Source: Lachnospiraceae bacterium (lineage in GTDB: Bacteria; Bacillota; Clostridia; Lachnospirales; Lachnospiraceae). From it: a DNA stretch of 64,000 bases. The notes beneath the pieces were generated by a model. That model was not told where the DNA came from, did not search any database, and worked only from the letters and a program-made list of their open reading frames with translations. Each line of letters opens with the position of its first letter. The stretch's first letter is position 1. Both the position numbers and the translations under genes were made by a program. Positions 41,907 through 52,076 of this stretch are shown piece by piece. The DNA lies in NCBI GenBank assembly GCA_014804795.1, contig JAAUZC010000035.1, positions 1-64,000 of the forward strand. The letters are read 5' to 3'.

Positions 41907-43232
41907 ATGAAGATATTATTTATTTCCCTCGGCTGTGATAAAAATCTGGTAGATACAGAGGTCATGCTGGGGGAACTTGCGGAAGAAGGATATTCTTTTA
42001 CGGATGAGGAAACAGAGGCGGATATTGTGATCATCAATACCTGCTGTTTTATCCGGGATGCCAAAGAAGAAAGCATAGAAACGATACTTGAGATGGCGGA
42101 ACTGAAAAAGGCCGGACAGATTAAGGCGTTTCTTGTGACAGGCTGTCTTGCAGAAAGACACAGAGAGGAAATTCAGAAGGAAATTCCCGAAGTAGATGCA
42201 GTGCTTGGTATTACGGATATTCACAGTATCGTACGGGCTTTGGAGGAGACACTTTCCGGAAAGGCAAGAAACCATATCGGTGAGAATGCGCCGAACCCCG
42301 GAAAAAAGCGGCTTGTTACAACGGGCGGTCACTATGCCTATCTGAAAATAGCGGAAGGATGTGATAAGCATTGCACATATTGCATTATTCCGAAAATCAG
42401 AGGAAGTTATCGAAGCGTGCCCTTGGAGGAGCTGTTAAAAGAAGCCCGTATGTTGGCTGACGAGGGTGTCAGGGAACTGATTCTTGTGGCACAGGAAACG
42501 ACGCTTTACGGGATGGATCTTTATGGGAAGAAGATGCTTCCGGAATTGTTAAAGGGCTTATGTCAGATAGAAGATCTGCACTGGATAAGAATTTTATACT
42601 GTTATCCGGAAGAGATTACGGAGGAACTGATCGAGGTCATAAAGAAGGAACCGAAGATATGTCACTATCTGGATATTCCGATACAGCATGCTTCCGATGC
42701 CGTGTTAAAACGCATGGGACGCCGTACTACAAGGGAAGATTTGCGGCGGATCGTTGGGAAACTTCGTAAAGAAATACCGGATATCTGTCTGAGGACTACA
42801 TTGATTTCCGGTTTTCCGGGAGAGAGCCAAGAGGATTTTGAGGAGTTGTACCGGTTTGTCAATGAGATGGAATTTGACAGACTGGGCGTTTTTGCCTATT
42901 CGTCGGAAGAAGATACGCCCGCAGCGCTTTTGCCTGATCAGATTCCGGAAGAAATAAAGGAAAATCGGCGTGATGAACTGATGGAACTGCAGCAGGAGAT
43001 CGCTTTCGAAAAGGCGGCGGAAAAAGAAGGAACCGTTCTGGAAGCAGTGATAGAGGGATATCTGCCCGGGGATGGAGTCTATGTGGCGAGAACTTATATG
43101 GATGCACCGGGTGTGGACGGTTATCTGTTTTTGACATCGGAAAGAGAACTGGATTCGGGAAAGTTTGTCACCGTTAAAGTGACAGGCAGCAGTGAATATG
43201 ATTTGCTTGGAGTTGAATATGAATTTACCTAA
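41907..43232 (+). CDS. rimO: Ribosomal protein S12 methylthiotransferase RimO
   Basis: 441 residues. N-terminal MTTase domain with ISLGCDKNLVDTEVMLG and three cluster Cys, radical SAM core with GCDKHCTYCIIPKIRGSYRS, and a C-terminal TRAM domain. It attaches a methylthio group to a conserved Asp of ribosomal protein S12, using two [4Fe-4S] clusters. The 3' end overlaps pgsA. Confidence 0.95.
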   Translation: MKILFISLGCDKNLVDTEVMLGELAEEGYSFTDEETEADIVIINTCCFIRDAKEESIETILEMAELKKAGQIKAFLVTGCLAERHREEIQKEIPEVDAVLGITDIHSIVRALEETLSGKARNHIGENAPNPGKKRLVTTGGHYAYLKIAEGCDKHCTYCIIPKIRGSYRSVPLEELLKEARMLADEGVRELILVAQETTLYGMDLYGKKMLPELLKGLCQIEDLHWIRILYCYPEEITEELIEVIKKEPKICHYLDIPIQHASDAVLKRMGRRTTREDLRRIVGKLRKEIPDICLRTTLISGFPGESQEDFEELYRFVNEMEFDRLGVFAYSSEEDTPAALLPDQIPEEIKENRRDELMELQQEIAFEKAAEKEGTVLEAVIEGYLPGDGVYVARTYMDAPGVDGYLFLTSERELDSGKFVTVKVTGSSEYDLLGVEYEFT

Positions 43233-43773
43233 TAAATTAACTGTATTTCGTGTGATATTGATCGTGCCTTTCGTAGTATTGCTGCTCGGCGGCTATGAAG
43301 GATGGCTGGGAGGTCTTTCGGCGTATACGGATTATATTGCGCTGGCAATTTTTATCATTGCCAGTCTGACCGATATGCTCGACGGAAAAATAGCGAGAAA
43401 ATATAATTTAATTACAAATTTCGGAAAGTTTATGGATCCTCTGGCAGATAAGCTGTTAGTCTGTTCGGCGATGATCTGTCTGACTGCGATGGAGAGGATT
43501 CCGGCGTGGATTGTGATCATCATTATCAGCAGGGAGTTTGTGATCAGCGGTTTCAGACTGATTGCTTCGGATAACGGTGTCGTAATCGCGGCGAGCTGGT
43601 GGGGGAAATTTAAAACTACATTCCAGATGGTCATGGTCATTTTAATGATCGCCAATATCGAAGCGCTGTCGATTGTGACGGATATCGTGATGTGGATATC
43701 ATTGATCTTGACGGTAGTATCACTGGTGGATTACCTGATGAAGAATAAAGAAGTTATGAAGGGAACAAAGTGA
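43219..43773 (+). CDS. pgsA: CDP-diacylglycerol-glycerol-3-phosphate phosphatidyltransferase
   Basis: About 184 residues with several membrane helices and the CDP-alcohol phosphotransferase signature SLTDMLDGKIARKYNLITNFGKFMDPLADK (D..DG..AR...G...D...D). It makes phosphatidylglycerophosphate for anionic phospholipids. The start ATG lies within the rimO coding end. Confidence 0.95.
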   Translation: MNLPNKLTVFRVILIVPFVVLLLGGYEGWLGGLSAYTDYIALAIFIIASLTDMLDGKIARKYNLITNFGKFMDPLADKLLVCSAMICLTAMERIPAWIVIIIISREFVISGFRLIASDNGVVIAASWWGKFKTTFQMVMVILMIANIEALSIVTDIVMWISLILTVVSLVDYLMKNKEVMKGTK

Positions 43774-45038
43774 TTATGGTCGTAGAATTGATCAGCGTGG
43801 GAACGGAACTTTTACTGGGAAATATCGTCAATACCAATGCGGCGTATCTGGCGGAACAGTGCGCGGGACTGGGGCTTTCCTGCTACTATCAGAGCGTGGT
43901 GGGAGATAATGCAGAGAGACTGCAGGGAACGCTGCAGACGGCTCTTGAGCGGTCGGATATCGTGATCCTTGGCGGAGGTCTTGGCCCTACACAGGATGAT
44001 CTGACAAAAGAAGTGACCGCGAAAGTACTGGGATTGAAGCTTGTGGAAGATGCACACAGCAGAGAGCGGATCAGGGAGTATCTGGAGACCAGGGGCTTTC
44101 ATGTGACGGAAAACAACTGGAAACAGGCTCTTGTGCCGGAGGGAGCCGTTGTCATCGACAATGAAAACGGTACGGCACCGGGACTGATAATTGAAAAAGG
44201 CGGCAAGCATGTAATTCTGCTGCCGGGACCGCCGGGTGAACTTTACCCGATGTTTGAAAAGAGTATCTATCCCTATTTAAATGAGCTGCAGCCGGGTGTG
44301 ATCTATTCAAAGACCGTCAAAGTCTGCGGTGTAGGGGAGAGTATTGCGGAGACAATGATTCAGGATATGATCGCCGCGCAGGATAACCCTACGATTGCGA
44401 CCTATGCCAAAACCGGCGAAGTGCATCTGCGGGTGACGGCAAAAGCGGAAAATGAAAAAGAAGCCCGAAAGCTTGTAAAGCCCATGGTAAAAGAACTGAA
44501 AAACCGATTTGGCAATAACATCTACACAACGGATACGGATGTGACACTGGAAAAATCGGTTATAGATCTGCTTACGGCAAACCATCTGACCGTCTGTACC
44601 GTGGAATCCTGCACAGGCGGACTCGTTTCGGCAAGGTTGATCAATGTGCCGGGAGCATCTGAAGTTTTTAAAGCCGGCTATGTGAGTTATTCCAATAAGA
44701 CAAAGAGGAAGTTGGTCGGCGTGAAGAGAAGTTCTTTGGAAAAGCATGGCGCGGTCAGCAGCGTTGTGGCGAAAGAGATGGCAAAAGGCGCGGCTATGCT
44801 CAGCAAGGCGGATGTGGCGATTTCCGTAACAGGTATTGCCGGACCTGACGGCGGCAGTGAGGCAAAGCCTGTCGGACTTGTCTATATAGGCTGTCAGGTG
44901 CGCGGTGAGAGTGTGGTAAAAGAATATCACTTTAAAGGAAACAGGAATAAGATCAGAGAGGCATCTGTTTCGGCGGCGCTCTGCCTGATGAGGGAATGCA
45001 TTTTACAGTATTGCAGCAATGTGATGTTTGCTGAATAA
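43770..45038 (+). CDS. cinA: CinA: nicotinamide-nucleotide amidase/ADP-ribose pyrophosphatase-like
   Basis: 422 residues. N-terminal MoaB-like COG1058 domain (ELISVGTELLLGNIVNTNAAYLA, LGPTQDDLTKE) and C-terminal PncC-like nicotinamide-nucleotide deamidase domain (TVCTVESCTGGLVSARLINVPGAS, GIAGPDGGSEAKPVG). Role in NAD recycling; the name reflects its competence-induced expression. Start GTG 43770 or ATG 43776. Confidence 0.94.
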   Translation: MIMVVELISVGTELLLGNIVNTNAAYLAEQCAGLGLSCYYQSVVGDNAERLQGTLQTALERSDIVILGGGLGPTQDDLTKEVTAKVLGLKLVEDAHSRERIREYLETRGFHVTENNWKQALVPEGAVVIDNENGTAPGLIIEKGGKHVILLPGPPGELYPMFEKSIYPYLNELQPGVIYSKTVKVCGVGESIAETMIQDMIAAQDNPTIATYAKTGEVHLRVTAKAENEKEARKLVKPMVKELKNRFGNNIYTTDTDVTLEKSVIDLLTANHLTVCTVESCTGGLVSARLINVPGASEVFKAGYVSYSNKTKRKLVGVKRSSLEKHGAVSSVVAKEMAKGAAMLSKADVAISVTGIAGPDGGSEAKPVGLVYIGCQVRGESVVKEYHFKGNRNKIREASVSAALCLMRECILQYCSNVMFAE

Positions 45039-45058
45039 AATTAAAAAGAGGAAATGAT

Positions 45059-46096
45059 ATGTATCCGGAAAACAGAAATCCAGACAAAGGAAAATATATT
45101 GCAATAGGTATTATAGTTTCTCTTGTTTTTATAGGACTTTTTGCAGGTTGTATCGCTGTTGTGATGCAGTATGTGGAACTGAGTGAAAACGGGAAACTGG
45201 ATCGCTGGCTGGAAGCGAATTCGAGTGATGACGACAACGAAATATCCGAGTACGGCTATTATGATGAAGACGGATATTTTCATTATTACGGCGAAACTGA
45301 CCAGAATGATGGATTCGGCTATTATGATGAGGATGGTGAATTCCATTATTTTGCTGAGGAAACGGATCCAAAAGAGCGCTTTAATCATTCTACTCATGAT
45401 GAGGATATCGAGGGCTATGCCACAGGGGAATATTTCTCTTTCCCGGCGGATAACAGAGTAGAGGAGCTGGCCTATTCCGTGGAGATAGAGGAGAAAGAAT
45501 ATCAGGATGGTTCTGCTACATATATTTATTATAACTATCCCGTGGTAAAAGGCGATGTGCCGAATCTGGACTATATTAATGATACGATCTGTGCAGAGTG
45601 GGAAAGTCTGCTTGAATTTTATGAAGAGGACTACAAAGCCTGGCTGCCCGATTACTATGGGGAAGATTATAAAGAATATGTAGATGATGACGGCATTATG
45701 GCACAACTGGATGGCTGCGTTACATATATGTCGGAAGATATCCTGAGTGTCGTTTATAGGGAAACTGTTTATTATGGAGAATTTCTGGATTATGATGTAG
45801 ATTTATACTTGTATTGTCTGAATTTTGATATGAAAAACGGACAGCTTCTGGAAAATACGGGAATGCTTGATATTGATAAAGAGTTTGCAGAAGAGTTTCG
45901 TGAAAGAAGCGTTAAACAGAATGCAGACAGCGTATTGGATTACTATGATGACGAAGATGTCATGTACTATCTGGAAAATTCCGATAATCTGATTCTTTTC
46001 TACTGTCCTCAGGGTATGGAGATCGGCATCAATGTAGATTCGGGCTGGGTGACAGTGACGTATCCGGACTATGAGGAGTATTTAAAGAAGTTTTGA
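45059..46096 (+). CDS. Membrane-anchored acidic, Tyr-rich protein (DUF3298-like)
   Basis: 345 residues. One membrane segment near the N terminus (about 13-38), then an extremely acidic, Tyr-rich stretch with a tandem repeat YGYYDEDGYFHYYGETDQND and FGYYDEDGEFHYFAEETD, followed by a domain of about 230 residues resembling DUF3298/DUF4163-type extracellular domains (VEELAYSVEIEEKEYQDGSATYIYYNYPVVKGD). It probably lies outside the membrane. Its position between cinA and recA interrupts the usual order. Function unknown. Confidence 0.7.
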   Translation: MYPENRNPDKGKYIAIGIIVSLVFIGLFAGCIAVVMQYVELSENGKLDRWLEANSSDDDNEISEYGYYDEDGYFHYYGETDQNDGFGYYDEDGEFHYFAEETDPKERFNHSTHDEDIEGYATGEYFSFPADNRVEELAYSVEIEEKEYQDGSATYIYYNYPVVKGDVPNLDYINDTICAEWESLLEFYEEDYKAWLPDYYGEDYKEYVDDDGIMAQLDGCVTYMSEDILSVVYRETVYYGEFLDYDVDLYLYCLNFDMKNGQLLENTGMLDIDKEFAEEFRERSVKQNADSVLDYYDDEDVMYYLENSDNLILFYCPQGMEIGINVDSGWVTVTYPDYEEYLKKF

Positions 46097-46482
46097 TCCG
46101 GCAGAGAAAAACAGGAGGTTACTGTTTGGGAAGATCATGGAACAGTAACCTCAAAGGTGTATCAGCAAAGGTTCGGATGCTTGACGAAAGAGAGCCCGTG
46201 TGATAGAGTATTCTTATCTAAAAAAGTTTGTCTGCTTTGCATATCCGGCATTTCGCCATTTATTTCAAAGCAAAAACAGAAAAAATGAATAAAAAGGAAA
46301 GGGGAGATGCCATTGAGGGTCATTTATGGGACACTTGTTATGCTAAAGTGAAATTAAAATTAAAATTAAAATTTCACCATCCTGATCAGAGTGCCTGCTG
46401 AAGCAGGCAAACGGGAGTCAGAGTAAGAAAAAGCAACGGGACAGCATGCTTTGCAGACTGCCCTTATGTAAAAAAATAAATC
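46097..46482. other. Long intergenic region before recA
   Basis: It holds a 12-bp hairpin (46115-46126 with 46141-46152), an AT-repeat hairpin GTGAAATT/AATTTCAC (46348-46355 with 46370-46377) enclosing a run of ATTAAA repeats, and TGCCTGCT/AGCAGGCA (46392-46399 with 46402-46409). No open reading frame with a ribosome binding site is apparent. The recA promoter follows. Confidence 0.6.
46115..46152 (+). terminator. Hairpin after the anchored protein gene
   Basis: GAGGTTACTGTT and AACAGTAACCTC form a perfect 12-bp stem with a 14-base loop, 19 bases after the stop. There is no T-run, so termination is less certain. Confidence 0.55.
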
Positions 46483-46538
46483 TTGACAGAAAAGAACATT
46501 TGTTCTAATATAATATTTATAATATCAAACGAATGTTC
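46483..46538 (+). promoter_or_regulatory. recA promoter with two LexA boxes
   Basis: TTGACA (46483-46488) and TAATAT (46506-46511) are spaced by 17 bases. Within the spacer lies GAACATTTGTTC (46494-46505), a perfect Gram-positive LexA (SOS) box. A second box at 46527-46538 (AAACGAATGTTC) has one mismatch. DNA-damage induction of recA is expected. Confidence 0.9.
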
Positions 46539-46570
46539 GAAAGTGTCGGTGAAAAGAAAGGATACAGAAA

Positions 46571-47620
46571 ATGGATAACAGCGAAAAATTAAAAGCATTG
46601 GATGCGGCGATAGCCCAGATTGAAAAGCAGTATGGAAAAGGAACCGTGATGAAACTCGGTGATCCTGCTGCACAGATGAACATAGAAACGATACCGACGG
46701 GTTCATTAAGCCTTGATCTGGCACTGGGATTAGGTGGGATTCCGAAAGGCAGAATCGTAGAAATTTATGGTCCGGAGTCCAGCGGTAAGACGACAGTAAC
46801 ACTTCATATGATAGCAGAAGTACAGAAGCAGGGCGGCATTGCAGGTTTTATTGATGCAGAGCATGCGCTGGATCCGGTCTATGCGAGAAATATTGGCGTG
46901 GATGTGGATAATTTATATATTTCTCAGCCGGACTGCGGAGAGCAGGCACTGGAAATTACGGAAACGATGGTGCGTTCCGGCGCGGTGGATATTATCGTAG
47001 TGGACTCCGTGGCGGCGCTTGTGCCCAAAGCCGAAATTGACGGAGATATGGGAGATGCCCATGTGGGTCTGCAGGCAAGGTTGATGTCGCAGGCTCTCAG
47101 GAAACTGACTGCTGTCATCAGTAAATCGAACTGTACGGTAGTATTCATCAATCAGCTGCGTGAGAAAGTCGGGGTAATGTTTGGAAATCCGGAAACGACT
47201 ACCGGCGGACGTGCGCTGAAATTCTATTCCTCAGTGCGTCTGGATGTAAGACGGATAGAGTCTTTAAAGCAGGCCGGTGAAGTGATCGGTAACAGAACCA
47301 GGGTAAAAGTGGTAAAAAATAAGATCGCACCGCCCTTTAAAGAGGCGGAATTTGATATTATGTTTGGCGAAGGAATCTCCCGTGTAGGTGATATTCTGGA
47401 TATCGCGGCAAGTATTGATGTGGTAAATAAGAGCGGCGCATGGTATGCCTATGAAGGAAATAAGATCGGACAGGGTAGAGAGAATGCCAAACAGTATCTG
47501 AAAGATAATCCTGCGGTCTGCGAAGAAATCAATCAGAAAGTGCGGAGACATTTTTCACTGATTGCGGCAGAAGAAGAAAAAGCACCGGAAGCGGAAGAAA
47601 AAGCGGTTAAGAAAAAATAA
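46571..47620 (+). CDS. recA: Recombinase RecA
   Basis: 349 residues, normal length: Walker [13 protein letters not shown]-binding loop and [25 protein letters not shown]. RecA drives homologous recombination and LexA self-cleavage. An acidic/Lys C-terminal tail ([16 protein letters not shown]) is present. The gene is under LexA control (see promoter). Confidence 0.97.
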   Translation: MDNSEKLKALDAAIAQIEKQYGKGTVMKLGDPAAQMNIETIPTGSLSLDLALGLGGIPKGRIVEIYGPESSGKTTVTLHMIAEVQKQGGIAGFIDAEHALDPVYARNIGVDVDNLYISQPDCGEQALEITETMVRSGAVDIIVVDSVAALVPKAEIDGDMGDAHVGLQARLMSQALRKLTAVISKSNCTVVFINQLREKVGVMFGNPETTTGGRALKFYSSVRLDVRRIESLKQAGEVIGNRTRVKVVKNKIAPPFKEAEFDIMFGEGISRVGDILDIAASIDVVNKSGAWYAYEGNKIGQGRENAKQYLKDNPAVCEEINQKVRRHFSLIAAEEEKAPEAEEKAVKKK

Positions 47621-47631
47621 TTGAGGCGCAC

Positions 47632-48255
47632 ATGCAGACAGATAATATAATAACAGCTGTTGCTGAATTTTCCAAAGGCCGTTATAAGGTTGAAATTGAC
47701 GGGCAATTCCGGTTTGTACTGTATAGGGGCGAGTTGCATACTTATCATATAAAAGCGGAGGAGAGGATTTCCGATGAAGTTTTAAATGAAATTTTAACGG
47801 AAATTCTCCCAAAGCGGGCAAAGCTGCGCAGCATGAACCTTTTAAAAAGCCGGACATATACAGAGCATCAGATCAGAGAAAAATTAAGGCAGGGGTTTTA
47901 TCCCGAAGAAGTGATCGATGAAGCAGTGGAGTACGTGAAATCTTTTCATTATATAGATGACAGGTGTTATGTAAAAGATTATATTGTATATTACAGCGAG
48001 AGCCGTAGCCGCGGAAGAATAGAGCAGGATCTCTTTAAAAAGGGTATCAGTAAAGATCTGATTCGTGCAGTCTATGAGGAAGATCTGTGTGAGGAAAAAC
48101 TGCCGGATGAAACCATCCTGATAGAAAATTGGTTTGAGAAAAAAAACTATAACAGAGAGACCGCAAGCTATCAGGAAAGGCAGAAAATGGGAGCTTTTTT
48201 GTATAGAAAAGGTTTTTCTTTGGATAATATAGAGAAAAGCCTTTCATCTTATTAG
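47632..48255 (+). CDS. recX: Regulatory protein RecX
   Basis: 207 residues. Three-helix RecX repeats are seen: LRSMNLLKSRTYTEHQIREKLRQ, IDEAVEYVKSFHYIDDRCYVKDYI, and RGRIEQDLFKKGISKDLI. RecX inhibits RecA filaments. It starts 11 bases after recA and shares its LexA-controlled transcript. Confidence 0.92.
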   Translation: MQTDNIITAVAEFSKGRYKVEIDGQFRFVLYRGELHTYHIKAEERISDEVLNEILTEILPKRAKLRSMNLLKSRTYTEHQIREKLRQGFYPEEVIDEAVEYVKSFHYIDDRCYVKDYIVYYSESRSRGRIEQDLFKKGISKDLIRAVYEEDLCEEKLPDETILIENWFEKKNYNRETASYQERQKMGAFLYRKGFSLDNIEKSLSSY

Positions 48256-48298
48256 CTGATTTGCAGCATTTGTGAATATACAGCATTCTCAAAAATGC

Positions 48299-48327
48299 TT
48301 GACATAATACCATTTTTTGTTTAGAAT
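48299..48327 (+). promoter_or_regulatory. rny promoter
   Basis: TTGACA (48299-48304), 17-base spacer, TAGAAT (48322-48327). Near-consensus sigma-A promoter about 100 bases before rny. Confidence 0.8.
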
Positions 48328-48428
48328 TGAAGTGTTGTAAATATGCTAATTAGAATGACTGTTTTTAAATTTCGTCATTCTATGATAGATTTGTACAATG
48401 AAAACTGAATAAGGAGGTGCTCCTGTAC

Positions 48429-49976
48429 ATGCTTGGTTACATTATAGCGGTATTGGTTACTCTTGTCATTGTGGCTCCCGTATCTGCTTATATTGCAATG
48501 AACTATCGGAAAAAAGTAGTGGAATCCAAAATTGGAAGTGCGGAAGAAAAAGCAAGAGAGATTATCGATGAAGCTTTGAAGACGGCAGAGACGAAAAAGC
48601 GTGAAGCACAGCTTGAGACGAAAGAAGAGTCCATTCGTGTAAAAAATGAATTGGACAAGGAAGTCAAAGAGCGCAGAGCGGAAGCGCAGCGTTATGAACG
48701 CCGGGTGCAGCAGAAAGAAGAGAACATCGAGAAAAAAGCTGATGCCATTGAGAAGAAAGAAGCAAGCCTTGCTGCGAGAGAAGAACGTCTTGCAAAGCAG
48801 CGGGAAGAAGTTTCCAAACTGAACGAGCAAAGATTACAGGAACTGGAAAGAATCTCAGGATTAACCTCTGAACAGGCAAAAGAATATTTACTGAAAATTG
48901 TTGAAGATGAAGTGAAACACGAGTCCGCAGTTATGATCAAAGAAATGGAGACGCGGGCGAAGGAAGAGGCAGACAAAAAAGCGAAGGAATATGTTGTTAC
49001 AGCTATTCAAAAATGTGCGGCTGACCATGTTTCAGAAACTACAATATCTGTTGTGCAGCTTCCAAATGATGAAATGAAGGGAAGAATTATCGGCAGAGAG
49101 GGAAGAAATATCAGAACTCTTGAGACAATGACAGGTGTAGACCTGATTATTGATGATACGCCGGAAGCAGTTATTCTTTCTGCATTCGATCCGATCAGAA
49201 GAGAAGTGGCGAGAATTGCCCTGGAAAAACTGATCGTCGATGGCCGCATCCATCCGGCCAGAATTGAAGAGATGGTTGAAAAGGCACAAAAAGAAGTCGA
49301 AGTAATGATTAAAGAGGAAGGTGAGGCAGCGACTCTTGAAGTTGGAGTACATGGCATTCATCCGGAATTGATCAGATTACTTGGTAAGATGAAGTTTAGA
49401 ACGAGTTATGGGCAGAATGCCTTAAAGCATTCCATTGAAGTAGCACAGCTTTCCGGGCTGCTTGCGGCTGAGATGGGCTTAGATGTCAGAATGGCAAAAC
49501 GGGCAGGACTTCTTCATGATATCGGCAAAGCTGTTGATCATGAAATGGAAGGTTCCCATATCCAACTTGGTTCCGAGCTTTGCAGAAAATACAAGGAATC
49601 TGCAATAGTTATTAATGCAGTGGAATCTCATCATGGCGATGTAGAGGCGCAGTCTCTTATTGCGTGTATTGTGCAGGCGGCTGATACCATTTCTGCAGCC
49701 AGACCGGGTGCAAGAAGAGAAACTCTTGAGACTTACACAAGCAGACTGAGACAATTAGAAGAAATCACAAACAATTTCAAAGGCGTAGATAAATCTTTTG
49801 CTATTCAAGCGGGTAGAGAGATTCGTGTAATGGTAGTTCCAGAGCAGATATCTGATTCCGACATGGTTCTGCTTGCAAGGGATGTTTCTAAGAAGATAGA
49901 AGCTGAATTGGAATATCCCGGGCAGATCAAGGTCAATGTGATCAGAGAAAGCCGCGTAATTGATTATGCAAAATAG
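48429..49976 (+). CDS. rny: Ribonuclease Y
   Basis: 515 residues. N-terminal membrane helix ([20 protein letters not shown]), a long coiled coil (about 35-180), a KH domain ([21 protein letters not shown]), and an HD domain with the catalytic HD pair in [12 protein letters not shown]. RNase Y initiates mRNA decay at the membrane. ATG 48429 is chosen, 11 bases after AAGGAGG; GTG 48417 overlaps the ribosome binding site. Order recA-recX-rny is conserved. Confidence 0.95.
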   Translation: MLGYIIAVLVTLVIVAPVSAYIAMNYRKKVVESKIGSAEEKAREIIDEALKTAETKKREAQLETKEESIRVKNELDKEVKERRAEAQRYERRVQQKEENIEKKADAIEKKEASLAAREERLAKQREEVSKLNEQRLQELERISGLTSEQAKEYLLKIVEDEVKHESAVMIKEMETRAKEEADKKAKEYVVTAIQKCAADHVSETTISVVQLPNDEMKGRIIGREGRNIRTLETMTGVDLIIDDTPEAVILSAFDPIRREVARIALEKLIVDGRIHPARIEEMVEKAQKEVEVMIKEEGEAATLEVGVHGIHPELIRLLGKMKFRTSYGQNALKHSIEVAQLSGLLAAEMGLDVRMAKRAGLLHDIGKAVDHEMEGSHIQLGSELCRKYKESAIVINAVESHHGDVEAQSLIACIVQAADTISAARPGARRETLETYTSRLRQLEEITNNFKGVDKSFAIQAGREIRVMVVPEQISDSDMVLLARDVSKKIEAELEYPGQIKVNVIRESRVIDYAK

Positions 49977-49986
49977 TACATGATAA

Positions 49987-50022
49987 ACAGCCCTGCAGCG
50001 GTTTGCTGTAGGGCTGTTTTTG
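49987..50022 (+). terminator. rny terminator
   Basis: ACAGCCCTGCAG and CTGTAGGGCTGT form a 12-bp stem followed by TTTTT. Confidence 0.9.
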
Positions 50023-50189
50023 TGCTATTTATCTTAAAAATGCAGAAATTTACAGTTTTATTTTTATGGTTTTTCTATTGCGTTGTTTTCATATAGTGTA
50101 GTAAAATGGCATGAGTGGATAATTGTATACAATAATACCGGTGTATATAAAATTGTAATAGATAGAGATCATATTCAGGAGGAGGCACT

Positions 50190-51473
50190 ATGAAAACATT
50201 TCAGGAAATGAGCAGACAGGAACTGGAAGAACTTAAGAACAAGCTGACTGTCCAGTTTGAAGAGATTAAGGCGGAAGGCTTAAAACTAGATATGTCCAGA
50301 GGAAAACCGGCACCTGAGCAGTTGGATACGGCAATGCCTATAATGGATGTTTTAAATGCAGAATCTGATTTGCGGACAGAAAGCGGAACAGATTGCAGAA
50401 ACTATGGTCTTATGGATGGTATTCCTGAAGCAAAAAGGCTGATGGCGGAAATGTTGGAAACAAAACCTGAAAATGTGATTGTTGACGGAAATGCCAGCCT
50501 GTCGATCATGTTTGATACGGTATCTCATTCCATGACTCATGGTGTGTGCGGGAGTACTCCGTGGTGTAAACTTGATAAAGTGAAATTTTTATGTCCTGCG
50601 CCCGGATATGACAGGCATTTTAAAGTGACAGAGTATTTCGGGATTGAGATGATCACAATTCCCATGACAGAAGACGGCCCGGATATGGATTTAGTGGAAA
50701 AGTATGTGAGAGAAGATGCTTCCGTGAAAGGAATCTGGTGTGTGCCTAAATATTCCAATCCACAGGGATATACATATTCTGATGAGACGGTAAGACGGTT
50801 TGCGAATCTGGAACCGGCAGCGGAGGATTTCAGGATTTACTGGGATAATGCATATTGTATTCATGATCTGTATGAAGATAAGAGCGATACACTTCTGGAA
50901 ATCTTAGCAGAATGTGAAAAGGCGGGACGTCCTGATCTGGTATTTGAATTTGCGTCTACCTCCAAGATCAGCTTTGCCGGTGCAGGCATTTCGGCGGTGG
51001 CAAGTTCTGCCAAAAATCTGGAGTGGTTCAAAAAAGCTATGACAATCCAGACGATCGGACCGGATAAGATCAATCAGCTGCGTCATGCCAGATATTATAA
51101 AGATAAGGCGGGATTAAGGGCGCAGATGATGAAAAATTCTGCGTTGATCCGGCCGAAATTTGAGCTGGTTCTGGAAATGCTGGAAAAAGAGTTGGGAGGT
51201 CTTGGTATAGGTAAATGGACGAATCCGCTGGGCGGATATTTTATCTCCTTTGATGCTATGGAAGGCTGCGCAAAAGCAATTGTAGCAAAATGCAAGGATG
51301 GCGGTATGGTGTTAACCGGTGCTGGCGCTACGTATCCTTATGGTGTAGACCCGAAAGACAGCAACATCAGAATTGCACCATCATATCCGTCCTTAGCGGA
51401 AATGAGAGAGGCGACAAAGCTGTTTGTTTTATGCGTCAAGTTGATCAGTATTGAAAAAATATTGGAAGAATAA
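50190..51473 (+). CDS. Class I aminotransferase, aspartate-aminotransferase-like (subgroup Ic)
   Basis: 427 residues. The N-terminal block KLDMSRGKPAPEQLDTAMPI, NYGLMDGIPEAKRLMAE and the lysine region FEFASTSKISFAGAGIS (PLP-binding Lys in STSK) match the class Ic aspartate aminotransferases first described in Corynebacterium. They are PLP enzymes that transfer amino groups between dicarboxylic amino acids and keto acids. The ribosome binding site AGGAGGAGG is strong. A monocistronic or nudF-linked unit. Confidence 0.85.
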   Translation: MKTFQEMSRQELEELKNKLTVQFEEIKAEGLKLDMSRGKPAPEQLDTAMPIMDVLNAESDLRTESGTDCRNYGLMDGIPEAKRLMAEMLETKPENVIVDGNASLSIMFDTVSHSMTHGVCGSTPWCKLDKVKFLCPAPGYDRHFKVTEYFGIEMITIPMTEDGPDMDLVEKYVREDASVKGIWCVPKYSNPQGYTYSDETVRRFANLEPAAEDFRIYWDNAYCIHDLYEDKSDTLLEILAECEKAGRPDLVFEFASTSKISFAGAGISAVASSAKNLEWFKKAMTIQTIGPDKINQLRHARYYKDKAGLRAQMMKNSALIRPKFELVLEMLEKELGGLGIGKWTNPLGGYFISFDAMEGCAKAIVAKCKDGGMVLTGAGATYPYGVDPKDSNIRIAPSYPSLAEMREATKLFVLCVKLISIEKILEE

Positions 51474-51502
51474 AATGCAGAAAATAGTTTGGGAGGTTTA
51501 CA

Positions 51503-52054
51503 ATGGCAGAGGAATTTAAGCGTTTAGGCAGGACTCTTATTCATAACGGAAAGATCATAGATTATTATCAGGATTCGATTGAACTTCCGAACGGTAATGA
51601 GACAGTATGGGATTTTATTGAGCACAAAGGCGCCGCAGCGATGATAGCAGTCAGGGAAGATGGTAAGCTTTTGATGGTGCGTCAGTGGAGAAATGCGTTA
51701 GAACGGTATACGTTGGAAATTCCGGCGGGCGGTTTAAACAGTATAGATGAGCCGACAAAAGAGGCAGCAATCAGGGAACTGAAAGAGGAGACCGGTTATA
51801 TTGCGGAAAAAGTACAGTTTCTTGTGCGTATTCACACGACAGTGGCTTTTTGCAACGAAGGGATTGATATTTATCTGGCTACCGGGTTAAAGCGTCACGA
51901 GAGCCAGCATCTGGATGAGGATGAGTTTGTGGATGTGGGCGTATACAGTCTGGAAGAACTTATACAGATGATCTATGACGGAAAAATAGAGGATGCTAAA
52001 ACAATCTGTGCGATCATGACTTATAAAAGTTTATTGACAGACGGAAAAATATAA
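51503..52054 (+). CDS. ADP-ribose pyrophosphatase-like NUDIX hydrolase
   Basis: 183 residues. Nudix box GLNSIDEPTKEAAIRELKEETGY (Gx5Ex7REUxEExGU), preceded by RQWRNALERYTLEIPAGG, the ADP-ribose type. It hydrolyses ADP-ribose or related nucleotides to ribose-5-phosphate and AMP. Starts 29 bases after the aminotransferase. Confidence 0.9.
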   Translation: MAEEFKRLGRTLIHNGKIIDYYQDSIELPNGNETVWDFIEHKGAAAMIAVREDGKLLMVRQWRNALERYTLEIPAGGLNSIDEPTKEAAIRELKEETGYIAEKVQFLVRIHTTVAFCNEGIDIYLATGLKRHESQHLDEDEFVDVGVYSLEELIQMIYDGKIEDAKTICAIMTYKSLLTDGKI

Positions 52055-52076
52055 AACAAATATGAGCATACCAAAG

